A stretch of DNA of 64,000 nt from Lanius collurio. Its lineage: Eukaryota; Chordata; Aves; Passeriformes; Laniidae. The notes under the pieces were generated by a model. The model had not been told where the DNA came from. It saw only the letters and a program-made list of their open reading frames with translations, and searched no databases. Positions within the stretch are counted from its first letter, which is position 1, and each line of letters opens with the position of its first letter. Both the position numbers and the translations under genes were made by a program. The stretch is from NCBI GenBank assembly GCA_020086605.1, contig JACBWW010000002.1, positions 28,078,049 through 28,142,048 of the forward strand, written 5' to 3'. Positions 1-12,600 of the stretch are shown here, piece by piece.

Positions 1-2256
1 AAGCACCCCTGACACATGGAGTCAAGCCCCTCTGCCTCTTGACTGTGCACTGCTGAAGAGGCTCCCTTGGTGGCTAACCACAGGGATTTCTGTTCAGCAG
101 TTCCAGGTCTTGACACTGAAACAACTTTTGGCATCTCCATTGCTTCTCCTTCCCTTGTTCCACTGAGCCCATGGGTCTGGCTTGCCTGCTGCCTGCACTG
201 GTTGAGGAGCAGTGGGAGATGTTTTTCCAAGCCTTTTCTCCTCACCGCCTCCAAGAGCCTCCAAAAAACTGCCTCAGCACAGAGCAACAAAGATTTTTTT
301 CCCACTTAGCTGCAGCAATATCTGCAGGACAGATGGACCGAGCTGAGATTTAAGTGCCAGGTGCAAGTCCATTTTGCTACTGAATTTATGCCCAGGATAA
401 TATTCAGTGGAAGTTTTAGTTTATATAAAGATCCATCCCCAAGCATATATAAACTAGAGACTGAAATAATACAATTAGAAAGTAGGCAGGGCATGAATTA
501 GCAGTGCTCTTCCTAAGATATTTCTGAAATGGCACACAAAAATACTGAGAGCAGATGTTAGATTGCTTTCGGAGGACAAAAATGGGTCAGACCTTATAGC
601 AGCATTTCTAACCACCATGTAGTCTCTGTTGTCCTATATTTCTCAGGATGAGTGTGAGGAACACTAATGCTCCTGCTCCAGGTGTCCCGAACCGCTGGAA
701 CTGAGGCAGTGCTGGTATGTGTGAGAGGAAGGTCTGCCTTTCCGTCTGTCATCTTCAGAAAAATAAGCTCTCTCCACATCTGAATCAGGCAAAAGCAGAA
801 TGGTCAGCCCAGATGTCGCTGTCCAAAGAATGAGGGTTTGGGGAGCAGACAGACCCCAGGAAGCACGAGATGAAGCCCAAGCAGCTGCAAGTGCTCTGGT
901 TGTGGTGTTACCCTGTGGCCAGGGGCTGGAAGGTGAGGAGGAAGACTCATGAGACCTGTACGGCACTAGGCATGGAGCACAGACCTGGCAGCTGGGGCAG
1001 GAGCCATGCTGGGGCTGGAAACCAGGGACCAAGTGGCAGACGTGCCTGCAGCCTGGGCAGGGCTGACCTTGGCTGAGGTGGAACGGATGGATAGCCACGA
1101 GGCACCGGCAGGACCTCCCTGACAGACAGACCAGCCTGAAACATGAGGCCTCTGCATGGGAGCCAGATCATTTGCCATCACCTTGTCAGTGTCCTGGGAT
1201 GACCTGGACACTGAACCACTCAGGCTGACTTAGTGCCTGGAGAGCCTGTAGCTCCTGGGACAAATAGCTTACCATCACCTTCACCTGTTTGGTTTTGCTA
1301 GCAGAAAGGTAGCAAACAATTCAGTGGTTTTGGGTTTGTTTTGGTTTGCTCTTTTTTCAAGTTGTGATTTCCTACTATAGAAAGTCTTCCTGAAGAATTG
1401 CTTTCAAGTCATCTGATGCTTGTTGGAAACTGAGGTTTCCCTGGGTAGCAATGGTTAAAAGACACAGTTGTGTTCCCTGCATACTGCCAAGGTCTGTATC
1501 ACTCCATGCTGGCTGCAGACAGTAGCAAGTAAGCCTGTGGCTGTAGCAGCAGGAGAGTTACAGGAGAGGGGAAAAAGTACGTACAGGTAGTGGCTCTGTG
1601 ATTCCTGCTAGCAGGCACCCAGGATAGCAGAAAGCAGGCAGTGACACTTTAATTCTGCTGAAAACACCAGTAAAAGTCCCCCTGCCTCCCCACACAGCCT
1701 AGGCTTTGGCTTCAGTATTTCTGTCACAAAAGCAACTGGGACAGGAGGGCTGTGCTTCACAGGCATGGCAGAAATCCCAGATAAGGTCTAAGAGAAAGGA
1801 CACCCACTTCCCTGAGTGCCTGTAATGCTGGGACAGGGCTGCGGGAACGGCTGGACCTGGCGGGGCTCCTCCAGGCTCTGGGGTCACAGCCTGATGGCTC
1901 CTGGCAGCATTGTAGACTAACAAGGACTATCCTCAGGGACCAGCATCTCCAGAGCAACGAGGGGGACAATGGCAGGAATGCTCCCTGGCCCTGACCAAGT
2001 AGACTGTAAGTCAAAACGGGCTATCGCACCCAAAATCATGTCAGGGGATTTGTTAGTGCCAGTGGAAGCCTTACTGGGTTTCATCCTTTAAATATATGGT
2101 CCTAAAATATCCTAGCAAGATACTGGTCAGAAAAATGCCAAAAAAACCAGCCAAAAGCTTACCAAGGCAGCCATTAGTGCAAAATAATTCAGCCATTACA
2201 AACCATTTGTTTTTCACGTCAGTCCTTGATTAATAGGCACATAAATTAAGTTTTGA
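1..2256. other. anonymous non-coding DNA
   Basis: I see no recognisable exon, RNA gene or young repeat here. The 850-1,200 part is moderately GC-rich and contains a donor-like AAG|GTGAGG at 933 on the plus strand, but no matching acceptor or protein-like frame. The overlapping open frames in this part look like chance frames in GC-rich DNA. Confidence 0.6.
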
Positions 2257-2277
2257 TTGTTTGTTTGTTTGTTTGTT
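2257..2277. repeat. (TTTG)n microsatellite
   Basis: Five near-perfect TTTG units are read directly from the sequence. Short tracts of this kind are common in vertebrate intergenic DNA and may be length-polymorphic. Confidence 0.85.
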
Positions 2278-2599
2278 CTTCTGGGATTAGCTGCTTCACT
2301 TTGAAGGAACACAAGCTCCTCAAAAGACAAATGGAGGGGACATGCTGCAAATGTTCACCCACCCTCTGCTTTTTTTGAAAGGCTTAGGTAACTTCTGACT
2401 CTCCTTCTGGGTTTGGACCTGCCCAAGATGTGAAACAGGAACATGGTGGGTGTGCAAGGAGGCAAGAGGTCACAGCTAGGCTGGACTACAATGAGGGCAC
2501 TGGCATATCTGGGCTTTGGTGACCCATAATGAAGCAGAAGGAGGTTTTGGGTTTTCCCCTTAGCCTAAGACAACATCCCAGGGAGGTGACACCAGGTTC

Positions 2600-2960
2600 T
2601 GAGGGCTCTGGTGGAACAAAGGTTGGATGTGCTGCCCATCTCAGTGAGAGGAACAGAAATTAAACTTCATGAACTTGAACAAAAGACTAATCTCTGTGAG
2701 GGGAGAGGGGAGGGACAGAGAGAGGAACTGCAGACAATTAGTACTCTACAGGCTCTCACAGAGTCATTAATGAGGGATAATATCCAATTAAGGAGGAGGA
2801 TGGGAAATCTGGGGAATGCCTGTATATATTCCAGTAAATTGCTCATGGCTCCTCCCTATTCCCCTCCCCAACTTTGATGAATGTCTAAACAGGAAAGAAA
2901 TGTTCAAGTGAAATATAGTTCATGGAAATATTTAGAGCTCACAGGTAGGTGGCTTGCTGC
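2600..2960 (+). mobile_element. L1-type LINE ORF1 fossil (coiled-coil part)
   Basis: A plus-strand frame from 2,611 to 2,877 encodes about 88 residues that start as a charged, heptad-like helix (KLHELEQKTN, then LQALTESLMRDNIQLRRRM). It ends in NLGNACIYSSKLL, which resembles the junction between the coiled coil and the RNA-binding region of L1/Tx1-type ORF1 proteins, where an LENxxRxxNLRLL-like motif is usual. After the stop at about 2,875, similarity seems to continue in other frames to about 2,945 (MFK, then a MEI-LEL-like stretch), which indicates frameshifts and stops in an old copy. ORF1 proteins coat LINE RNA and act in retrotransposition; this copy cannot be functional. It could instead be an unrelated coiled-coil exon. 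The family call rests on motif resemblance alone. Confidence 0.5.
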
Positions 2961-3169
2961 CCAGATGTCCTGGGAGCACGTCTCTGCTCACATGCCTCAT
3001 CAGAGATGCACACATTGAAGGGTGCGCGAGAGGGAGCCTAAAAGGTTCTGGCAATGATTTAACTCAATTAAAGTCTGTGGGAGGGTTCAGCTTCACATCA
3101 TGAAGCAAACACAGGATGAGTAACTGATATAAAACTGAAAGGCACTTTACTTGTGTCTTTTGTCTTTAG

Positions 3170-3206
3170 GATGACAGAAGGAGGATAATATTCCTCCACT
3201 GTCAGG
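3170..3206 (+). other. possible 37-nt micro-exon
   Basis: A pyrimidine-rich acceptor (CTTTTGTCTTTAG, ending at 3,169) is followed 37 nt later by a good donor (AGG|GTAAGA, GT at 3,207). The enclosed segment is open in one frame. No protein family is recognised, and pairs like this arise by chance often in vertebrate DNA. It may be a pseudo-exon or a non-coding RNA exon. Confidence 0.15.
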
Positions 3207-3545
3207 GTAAGACTGGAGTTGGGCAGACTCTTGTAAAGCAGTACGGATTTTTTTTTTTGTTGTCAAAAAGGTCATCAACAGCTTGGAAATGCAGATTTCT
3301 TTTCAGCAGGAAGTATTTTTTTTTTTTAAAAGCCCAACTTTCTATCCATCTCAGCATTTCTTTAAATGGAACTGTTAGTCCTGTTGATGTGACCTAAATC
3401 AGCAATGTCCTGCATAAGAAAGAGAAATAACTCACAGTCCCCAGAGTCTCAGAAACACTTGACTGGATTGACAGAGCGAGAGTCTGTTTCCAGAGAGTCT
3501 CCTATAAAAATAGCTGGTGGTAGTTTTCAGAAGTTTGAATTGTCT

Positions 3546-3576
3546 GGGTTTGGGGTTTTTTGGGGTTTTGGCAGGG
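3546..3576 (+). other. G-quadruplex-prone tract
   Basis: Four runs of three or four G are separated by short T-rich loops: GGG, TTT, GGGG, six T, GGGG, TTTTGGCA, GGG. The pattern meets usual quadruplex criteria apart from one 8-nt loop. No gene context tells whether it matters. Confidence 0.5.
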
Positions 3577-4646
3577 CATGGCATTTTTGAATAATTTTAT
3601 TTTTAAGGCAAACCCTCCAAAACATTAATTGTGCCAGCAGTGGCTTTTTTTAAAATTTAGCACCTCCCTTAAAGTGATTCCCAAAGTAGATTGGGGAGTA
3701 AAGCTTAATTTGTTTAAGTCTTTGCATGTGCTTGGAATGGGGTGAGAGCTAGAAGAATTCCTAAGACTTTTCCAGACCTTTGGAGCTTTTGTGAAAACAA
3801 GTAAGTTGCTTGTCTCCTCAAGCTTTATGACTAAATTCTCTCTTCAAGGTTACTGCAAGGAACAGAGACCTCTACATGTCTGCATTTACAGATGGGTTCT
3901 GAACAGCGTAAGCTTTGAAGAATGGGACTTCACCTGCTCTTGCTGTCGCTCCTTTTCTCCATAAATATCTATACATACACGATTATATATAAAATCCCTC
4001 TCAGCCCCAGTGTATGCAATCAGTGGCTATTGCATCAGTGAGTGCTACAGATCCCATTTTTCCCAGGGCAGGGAGGGCCCTTAGTGTGCACAAAGGCACA
4101 ATGCAGGGAAGATTGATATCAGCTTCTGCTTTGCCATTCCAAGCCCCTGCTAACTGTAAATAATATTTTAGCAAAGATCTTGATGCATCATGATCTATTG
4201 TGTTGCAGCGATGATGCTGCTTGTTATGTCTTTAGCAGTGATTTATCATCCTCTGCAATGACACAAATCATGGATGGCTCATGACACTCCAGGATGTATG
4301 ATCTCTTAGTGGTGGCAGTGATGAATCCTGTGCTTAGATCATAACATTTTGAAACCTGGGATGTGGAGCTGATCCTTTGCTTTTTACTTCTAGAAGGTAC
4401 CTAAAGCAATGAAAACCTCTCTTTGTTAGCAATATGTCAAGTAGCACATCTCCCCTTTTCACAACATCTCAATACGGTTAATTCTGGCTAAGACTTGAAG
4501 GGTTATCAGGCAACTCTGGATTACTCATTCCTTTTGCTTTTCCCCTACTGCCTCCTAACCTTTAATGTCCTCCTCCTGCATTCTGGTCTCAGGGACATAT
4601 TTTGAAATTCTACTGCATGTATAATGAGTATAAAATGTTCCTCTAG

Positions 4647-4748
4647 GAGCTGGAGAAAGCTCAGATGTTTGGGTACAGTAGGCCCATTCCGACACAACAA
4701 GCCTACGCTCAAGCTGTGATCCCAACAGAGAAGAAAGCGTTTCAGGTC
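4647..4748 (+). other. possible short terminal exon
   Basis: After an acceptor-like TTCCTCTAG there is a 34-codon open frame ending at TGA (4,749-4,751). Its translation (begins ELEKAQMFGYSRPIP, ends EKKAFQV) has a protein-like composition. CAG|GTCTGA near its end could also be a weak donor. I do not recognise the protein. A 34-codon open stretch is not unlikely by chance. Confidence 0.15.
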
Positions 4749-5010
4749 TGAGCTGCTCTCATCCAGTGAGCTACTGCCATATCAGCTCTGCTCTGAGGAA
4801 GTGGAAGTACTTGCTTTAATTAATTTTTATCCTGTGGCATCAAAACGTCCCTGGGTAAGACAGGACAGAATGGGGAGGGGGGATGATGAAAGTTCTCACT
4901 CTTCACTGCTGGGCTCCTGCTCTAAGACAATGTGCATTTCTTTTAGGTAACATGTAGATTATTGTGAGAATACAGGTTTACTGGTTGGTAAAATAGACAT
5001 GAATGTCAAA

Positions 5011-5011
5011 G

Positions 5012-5043
<32 letters not shown>

Positions 5044-5059
5044 AAAAGAGAGAGAGAGA
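5011..5059. repeat. (CA)n / poly-A / (GA)n composite microsatellite
   Basis: A short CA run (5,011-5,021) leads into about 26 A (5,022-5,047) and then a GA run to 5,059. A second A-tract interrupted by G follows near 5,069-5,081. No LINE or SINE body is recognisable directly upstream, so I do not call this a retroposon tail. Confidence 0.85.
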
Positions 5060-5359
5060 CATGAAGGAAAAAAAAAAAGAAAATTCCAAACAGATGATGG
5101 GAGGCCAAATGCTGCCCTTAGAGATGAGCACCTTAAGCACCTGACAAGCTGCTCTGGCTGTAGTCGAGGGGCCCTGCAGGCTGCTTTCACCTTGGACACA
5201 GCTGGAAACCTTGGGCCTAGGATCACTCCAGCAGCCAACACTCCCCGCTGGGCTCAGACTGAAGTGAAGGGGCCCCTCCTGCCCTCGGCTGCTGTTGCTC
5301 TGCCTCACCCCAGAAATTACAGAGAAATCAGCTGACCCTTCCTCAACACCCCCACCCCA

Positions 5360-6150
5360 GAGAGGACTTGGACAGGCAGCTGGTTACACGAAAACCCGGG
5401 TCTACAAGGCAGCGATGTTGCCCTGCAGCCACAGCGGTGCTGGGGCCCTAAGGCCGCCGTTCTTCACGGCAGTGACAGCTGCACAGCTGGGCTGTGTGTG
5501 CTCCCGGCACCCTGGTACCCAGGGAGGAGCTGGGGCATCTGCTCTGAGGGCTGCAGGAAACGCAGGCAGGGCGGCTGAGGCGCCCTTTGCCCCTCGGCTT
5601 CACTCTCAAAGCCTCGAGGCTCCAAGATGGCTCGTCACCACTGGATGGAGCAAAAGAGGTGGGCGAAGACAGCCGAGGAAGCCTCCCGGGATGCTGGGCT
5701 GGCTGGCTGCCTGCCCTGGCCGCGGCCCCGGCTCGGCTTCCAGGGAAGCTGTTAATAACTCGGAGGCTGCTCTCCCCTCTGCTCGCGGGGCCGGGGCCCC
5801 TCGGGTGCCCCCCGCCGCTCGCTGCCCGGCCTGCTGGCTCGCCAGCCCCGCTCTGCCACAGCTGCTGCCGCCGGCCGCCAGCTCTCCAGGTGCTCCACCG
5901 GCTGGAGACACCCCAATGGCCAAGAAGGCCTCGGCGGAGGAACCAGCGCCGGCACCCGGCACACTCGGTGTGTCGAAGCAGGAGAGTGTCTGAGGCTGGG
6001 CTCCACAGCCTGCACGACCCGCAGTGCAAATTCTTCCCGGCTGCAGGAGACGGGCAGGGTGTTCCCCGAGCCCCTGCACACAACAGCCCCATGCCGCGCT
6101 CGGGGCAGCTGGGGGAGCAGCGGGGATCTTGTGAAGGCTACGTTTGACCG
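5360..6150. promoter_or_regulatory. CpG island-like region, candidate promoter
   Basis: CpG is frequent here, above all at 5,690-6,110, where most 60-base lines hold three to seven CpGs. The flanks are CpG-poor. In vertebrates such islands usually mark promoters. Several long overlapping frames on both strands (for example 5,295-5,993 plus and 5,448-6,092 minus) show no domain and are expected in stop-poor GC-rich DNA. A good plus-strand donor (AAAG|GTGAGG, GT at 6,286) lies about 150 bp downstream, so a rightward transcript with a non-coding first exon is possible. No TATA box or initiation signal is clear. Orphan island and GC-rich decayed repeat remain alternatives. Confidence 0.5.
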
Positions 6151-7715
6151 TGCAGCCGCAGCACCCTCAGAAAGATAATTCCCTATCATTTCAGTGTAGT
6201 GCTGGAGCCTGGGGAGGCGACTCCCACTCTCCAAACCGGGAAGGAGAGGTGTTGCAGGCAGCAGCAGCATCCAGGGGCAGCAAAGGTGAGGGAGTGGGAG
6301 GTAGGCACACCATCCCAGAGAGAGGTCTGCCCACAGCATTTCGGTGCTTGCTGCCACTCCATCTCCGCTGGACAAGACCAGCCTGGTTTCTTCAAAGCTG
6401 TAACATGGTCAGACTTGTGGCATTTTGCTGATACACCATGTTGGTATCAAATCTCAGAGAACTGACATTTTCTCCTATTTCTTCCATCAAAGAAGTCCTA
6501 AGCTAGTCAATTATTGTAAGAACTCGTTTCACAGGAGAACAGGGCCCTATTTAAGGAAGGAGCTTTTTTTTTTTTGGTAAAACTTAGCAAAACAAGCACT
6601 GTAATTATCAGCCTGAGACAGCCAAGCATCATGGAAAATTTTACCTCAAATGGTGAATGTTCAGCCAAGTCGGAATATAACAAAGGAAGATTTTATAATA
6701 GAAAATCTCAGGCAGTGCTGCTTACAGTCTTCAGTGCTCATTAGTGCCTGTGTTTTCTGTAATGCTGTTATTCGTTCTATAATATGATACCATGATTATA
6801 ATACTGCTTCAGTAGGCAATAGTGTCCTCTAAGAAGAGAGTTATACTCAGCAAGAAACAAATGTATCATAATACTTTTTTGGTCACATGCACAGGTGTAA
6901 AACACACATAGCAGCCTTTCAAACCAAAGCCTTCCTTATTACTAGTCTTAAATATCTAGCTCAAGAAAAGGAAACACCTCCCAGTGGCACGCAAAGGTGA
7001 GAGAAACCATTTGAGATGCACCTTGTCATGGCAGCACTTTTCTTCAGTTCCCAGTGTATAAACATGGGTGTCACTGAAATTTCTAACAGCTGTGATTCTA
7101 CACATACAATAAACTTATCACTTATAACTCTCTGTAAATATAAACATGTATTTGGAACTTAGAGAGATGCACCAAGAAAAACCTTATATCCTTTAGTATG
7201 TAACACTTTGCAATGTATTTCTCACTATCTTAAATTCTTTCTTTCCAGTAAACATATTTCCATGCCTCATACTTCACCAAGTGTTTTTAACTTATCCTGT
7301 TGAAAATGTTGTAAGGACTGTGCATCTAATGGGGTTATTGAATGTGTTTATTGAAAGTATGAATAGTTGGATTTGATTAAAAAATTAAAATTAGTTAGAC
7401 TGAACCAAAACAAACAAGAATTAAAAAAGAAAATATAAAAGTGATATGATTCAGGTAAAGAAAATGACACATCTTCCTAAGCTAAAACAATTACAGTAAA
7501 AGAATTTCAATAAAAAGTATGAATGAAAAGTAAGGGATGTAAAAGCTGGGAAGACAGAATGGGAGAGAAGCAAGCCAGTATCCCAGCAGCCAGAGCAGTT
7601 TTGTTAATGTGGAGGATTAATATTTGATATACAATATTTTCCTGTGCCCAGAAAAGATGTGAAGCCACATCACAGCCCTGTTCAGACAACACCCTGATGC
7701 TGAAAGTGTGAAACC
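6151..7715. other. AT-rich non-coding DNA
   Basis: Past the donor-like site at 6,286 the sequence becomes AT-rich with frequent stops in every frame. It includes a poly-T run near 6,566. No exon, repeat body or RNA gene is recognised. Confidence 0.6.
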
Positions 7716-7719
7716 CTAC

Positions 7720-7850
7720 AGGTTTCATTGAAACAGAGTCTCCTTGTCCTCAGTGCTCTAATCACTGTGCTATTGAATGAAAGGGGATCCCTTGTCCTTG
7801 ATTTTATTGGAAGCCTCCCCTTCTGTAACAGGTGCCTGAATCTTTTGACT
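7720..7850 (-). mobile_element. ancient MIR-like SINE relic, tRNA-derived head
   Basis: On the plus strand, GAGTCTCCTTGTCCTCAGTG followed by CTCTAATCACTGTGCTATTG looks like the reverse complement of the tRNA-related head of amniote core-SINEs (the 'GTGGTTAGAGCACTGG' region, A-box side). Similarity fades outward. The copy is heavily mutated and has no clear target-site duplication. It could be another tRNA-derived repeat rather than MIR proper. Confidence 0.4.
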
Positions 7851-10800
7851 ATGCTAAACCAGCTAACAGTAAAAATTATGGGACTAGTTTGTCTACCATG
7901 TTCTGATGCATTTCTTTCAGCTGAAAGTCTCTGGCAAAAAATGACTTGAATTTGTAAATATGTTTGAGCTGCCCTGAAACATTGTTTGTGGAAGCACCTG
8001 CTATTTTCCAAAATATGATTTGATGACGATGATAAGAGTAATGATAACAGCTGTTATTGCTCAGGTAACTATGAGTATTTTGTTATTTCTTCCTTTACAT
8101 CCCTTTTTAACTGCTTCCTATTTCTTTGCCTACCTGAAGCCTATTATTTTACGTATATTTTCTAATTTATTTTGTGTCCTCCTCTCCACTGGAATTCTTG
8201 GTGGTGCCCTCATGGGCTTAGATATCCTCAGGTGCACAGCCACACTACTCACGACTTCTTTTTGTATTGCCTGGGCCAAATCTACTCCAGTTTTCCTCAG
8301 GTGCAATGCCAATGAAATCAAGTTACATCAACAGACTTGTGCAACTATAGAAAAAGCAGAGCCCTTATCAGTATAATGCCTTGATATATTTTTTCTTTCA
8401 TAATGTCTTTCTCATCACATATCTTTATTTACAGTTTCCTTTATTATTTCTCTGCGCCTCATTTTACAAACCTGGCTTCTTTATATTCAGTAGCCATCAC
8501 TGTGGTCTATCTGATCTAGACAGCTGTGCCGAGACAGGGGATTTTGGAATATTACTGTAAAAAACTGGAAGCTTTTTGCCACACTTGTATTCATTTTAGT
8601 GGTTATCACTGTAACAGTTAACAAAAGACACAAAGACATCCATACCCAAAACAGCATATGAAGATTTAATTTTTTTTTTAAATGGCACATACATTTAAAT
8701 AGCTCCTACTTTTCCCATTTGGCAAGGCCATTGTTGTGGCTAATGTATGTATTTCTGAAAACAATGATACATTTCCAGTAGTATCTTCCACGATTTTTTT
8801 TCAATGAGCAATAAAGGAGGTTGAGGTGGGATGTGTTTTATCCCACCACATTATATCATTCCTCTTTTTCCTCTTTGTTGGATGGCAATCAGGAACCCTC
8901 ATGCCAAGCTTGGGAAGCAACAGCATCTGGCTCCTTGGCAGATTCTGCAGGCGGTCTTGTTGCCAGCCTTTAAGCTGTGTCTGGGTCTGCTGCATGGTTT
9001 GGCTGCAGATGGGCTCTCTGGGTTGCCTTGTGCTTATGGGTGCCAGTTTTGGCTTACCTTTGATTCTGAGGACTTTACTCATTTTTATTCATTTGTGAAT
9101 AAGGACCCATCCAAATGCTTCATGAAACCAATATCAGAGTGTACCGATATTTAAAATGAAAAGGGAAGGAGGCTGTTTCCCTCCCCCCACCCCCCCAGGA
9201 TGAAACATTATAATAGCATCTGCAAATGGATCTGGATCTATCAGTATTTCCATTATAAATCAGAGGCTTAGAGCTTAGCCATGAATATTCCTCCCAGAAT
9301 GAAATGCAATGCGGTCACTTGTATCAAAACAACACTGAAGGTTTTTTTCAGACCACCTAGGCATTCCCACACTCACTTCCCCTTCCAGGGGAATAATTTT
9401 GAAGACAAAACAGTCTAACATCAAGCGTATGTCCAAAAACTTCTGTATGGAAAACCCCCCACTTCTTGCTGTTTCTGGATGCTGAGGTTCAATGCAGATT
9501 CGGAGATACAAGAACAGTGCCTAGGCCTGGAAGAAAAGCCTTGAAATCAGAGACTTAGCGGACATCGGGGAAGCTGCGGCCGTGAACACAGCCCTCCTGC
9601 CTCACTGACCCACAGATTCCCCAAAGCCTGGGAGGGTGCAGCAGGGAAGTGATGTATCTGCCTCCAGCACTTGCTATCAGCTCCTGCCGTGACCCCGTCT
9701 GGCCACCCTTTGGCCTGGATTTGGGCACCCAAACACTCTCCTGGCAAGAGCTGCCTCTCCTGGAGAGAATGGGGGGAAATCAGGGTGTGGGGAGGCTGTG
9801 CTCCCTAATCGGAGGTGTCAGGCTTTTGTCAGGGGGGAGCCAAGTGCCTCTGCCCAGCCAGGGCGTGCAGATACCACCCAGCACAGATGGCCAGAGGGAT
9901 CTGCCCAATTACCAAATTAAGCCTTCAAAACACGATGTGACTCCTAGCATTTTGGGAAGGAACCTCCTGGGACCCTGGACTTCAGTGCCTGTACCTCCGC
10001 ATGCACAGCTGGACCAGGGATGGCTGCTTTCAGTCATCTTGGGATGGGTGCATTTGGGGCAGCTTCATTTTCTTGGGAAGCAACAATTCTGCTGAGTCAG
10101 GGGATTTTCAGGGACCAGCATCCCAGAGAAGTGGTTGGGATGGGGTTGGAGGGATCAGGGGAGCTTGTTGGCACCCTATCAGAGTGTGCATATGGTAATA
10201 CAGGTGACAGTGCCTGGGGAACAGGGCATTTCCCCTCCCTACGACTGGGCCCTCTCGATAATGCCAGATACTGGGCAATGCTGGGTCACAGCTGTCCGTG
10301 TGCTGATTCCCAACATGACCCTGTTTCCCTGCTGAGTGCTTCTAAGCAAGCTCTGAGCAGCCAGCCAGGCACTGGGGACAATGCACAGCAAAACCTCTCC
10401 TAATTACAACAGGATCCACAGGCAGAAGTTCCAGTACTGATAATGACAAAATAAAATTAAAGTAAAAAACCCAGCAGCACTTTTGCAAAAGGGTATTTCT
10501 ATTTTTCTCTTTGCTATTCGCAATGTAAAATACTAGTGCACAAAATTTTTTGCCTATGAATATATGCTGAAGGAGTCATGTCAGTGACACACAGTGTTAC
10601 ATGAAATCCAGCTAAACGTAACACAACATTTAAAGCAGCAGTGTTTCTGGTGTCCCTTGCTTCCATTTTTAAACGTCTCTTTTCTGTACTTGGGAAAAAG
10701 GATTCTTTCCTTTCCATATTACCCTGCAGTCTATAGACAGTCTCTGCACATGATTTACAGCAGTCTTTCTTGTGAAGTCTCTTCCAAGATTCATCTTTTC

Positions 10801-12600
10801 ACAATCCTTTGTAACAATCTTTTACAATCTTATGTTCCTGCAGTCTTTCTTAAATAGATCAAGGCAGAATGTAAAAAAGTTAAATCACAACAAAATTGTT
10901 AGAGATTCTCTTTTGCAAGTTATTTGGGGAAGTGAAACGATTCACCTTTAAAATGAGTGATGCTCCCAGTCTGGTGGAAGGCTTAAGCATCTGTGCAGTT
11001 CCAAGTATGGGAGGAAGCTACCTGCATTTGATGAAATTACTTGCCTTTTAAATTAAAGTGCTTAATAAGTTTCAAATGTCAGGTTTCATTTTTACATGTA
11101 GGTCTTGCCCTTGTCCAAAGTTAATTTCTATTTTAGGCTGTTAAAAGCATGCATTGCAGATCAAAATAATAACCACATAATCAGTTAGTCTCCTTAATGG
11201 GAACCTCTCCCCTCTCCTGCATGAGTAGTAATAGAATTCTTAAAGAAATCACACACTAGCATTAAAAATACAATCTAATACTATCTCCAAGAAACACTCC
11301 AACATGACCAAAGACAGAGGGTCCAAAAAACAGAGCAGGTTAAGTGCTGAAAAACAGGACTAGTGAATATTTGCTTAAATGCCATTTGAATTCTCATTCC
11401 ATGCTGTGTCTTCTGGATATTTCCTTAAAGAAGTGAGTGTTGACTATTGTTAAAGTGGTTGGTTGCTCTTTGTAATGTCCTTATTCACATAAAACCCACA
11501 AATGTTTATGAGTTCATGGTATTTCCTTGTTTACTGTTCTCTTTGACAAGTTCCGCCTTCCCAGAGAGAAACAGACAAGGTACTATGTGGTTTAGGTGAT
11601 CAGCTCAATACTATGAGGGCTGAGTGGCAAATAGGAGACTGTCAAACCAAACAGCTCATAAATAAGGCACAAGATGAAAATCATGAGTCCAAACCATGAC
11701 AGCCAAAAGTACAAATATACCAAAAACTTAATGAATACGCTCAGTGCGGTTCCAGCTGGTCCATCAATCATCCACCAACAGAAGTGCTACAACTATGGCA
11801 AATAATATTTAAACAATAGTATTACTATTGCTAGCTCTGTTGGGCATGACTGCTGTCTCACAGAGGAGGGTTAGGCAGGCATCTCCTCCCTGAGTTTAGA
11901 GCATGTCAGAGATGCTTCACAGAGCCACCTCTCCCCTCTCAGGTCTTTGCTACATGAGCAAGAAAGTAGAGGATTCAGTTATTGCTGTGCATCCAGGCAC
12001 AGTGGTTGAGCAAGGCATCTATAGTGCTGTCTCACTGTCCAGTTTCTAGTGGGCCAAAGAGCACAGTACAAAAGCTGTCATCCCACTTGGCTGTCATTGC
12101 TCTCATTGCTGGCACCAGTAGCTGAGGCCAAGGGCTGAATGAGCACAGGGGATAAATCCTGCTTTGAAAGCTTGCAGATCAGGACTGAGGCATGTTGGAA
12201 GAGCAAGGTGAGATACCTGCACACCTCTTTCTTGTATGCTCCTATTCTCTAGGTAACAAAGGAAATTATGATCCTGTAGGGCTAAGAGGACTCTTCTAAC
12301 AATTCTGGCATTCTTGCTAATGGTTTGAGAAAGTGGTCAGGTATACAAACTGTGCTCCAGGAAGAGGAACTTCTGGAAGAGATTGGTCTATCCCCTTGAT
12401 TTCTTGTCCACAGGTAGTTTTTTGTTTGGGAAGATTTGCAGAAAACCCATGTCAGGTATTTTATTCTTTCTTTAGTTTGATTTGCAAGCTGTGCTTTGCT
12501 GTGCTTTGAAATCATCCATAGAGCACTTAAACCTCTCCTTAGGTTTATAGTTGGGCCTATCTTGTTCATTTCCCTTCCATGGCATTTCACCTGCAAACTT
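7851..12600. other. non-coding DNA, mostly AT-rich
   Basis: No gene recognised. A 118-codon hydrophobic plus frame at 8,020-8,376 and several frames at 9,640-10,400 have no recognisable motif and overlap other open frames. There is a C-rich tract (CCCCCCACCCCCCC) near 9,182. I see no young transposon. Confidence 0.55.

Larger units (their letters stand above)
2961..4646. other. AT-rich non-coding DNA
   Basis: No gene is recognised. The stretch holds short poly-T runs (about 3,249 and 3,318), a G-rich tract at 3,546-3,576 and a possible micro-exon at 3,170-3,206, which are listed separately. Around 4,180-4,330 there are repeated ATGATC/GATCAT-like and CATGATG words, but no regular tandem unit. 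Confidence 0.55.

Noticed and set aside
5295..6375. Long overlapping open frames on both strands (up to 232 codons)
   Set aside because: They lie in a CpG-rich island where stops are rare by composition, overlap in several frames, and show no domain. I keep only the island.
8020..8376. 118-codon hydrophobic plus-strand frame
   Set aside because: Hydrophobicity follows from T-rich DNA; no transmembrane family or start context.
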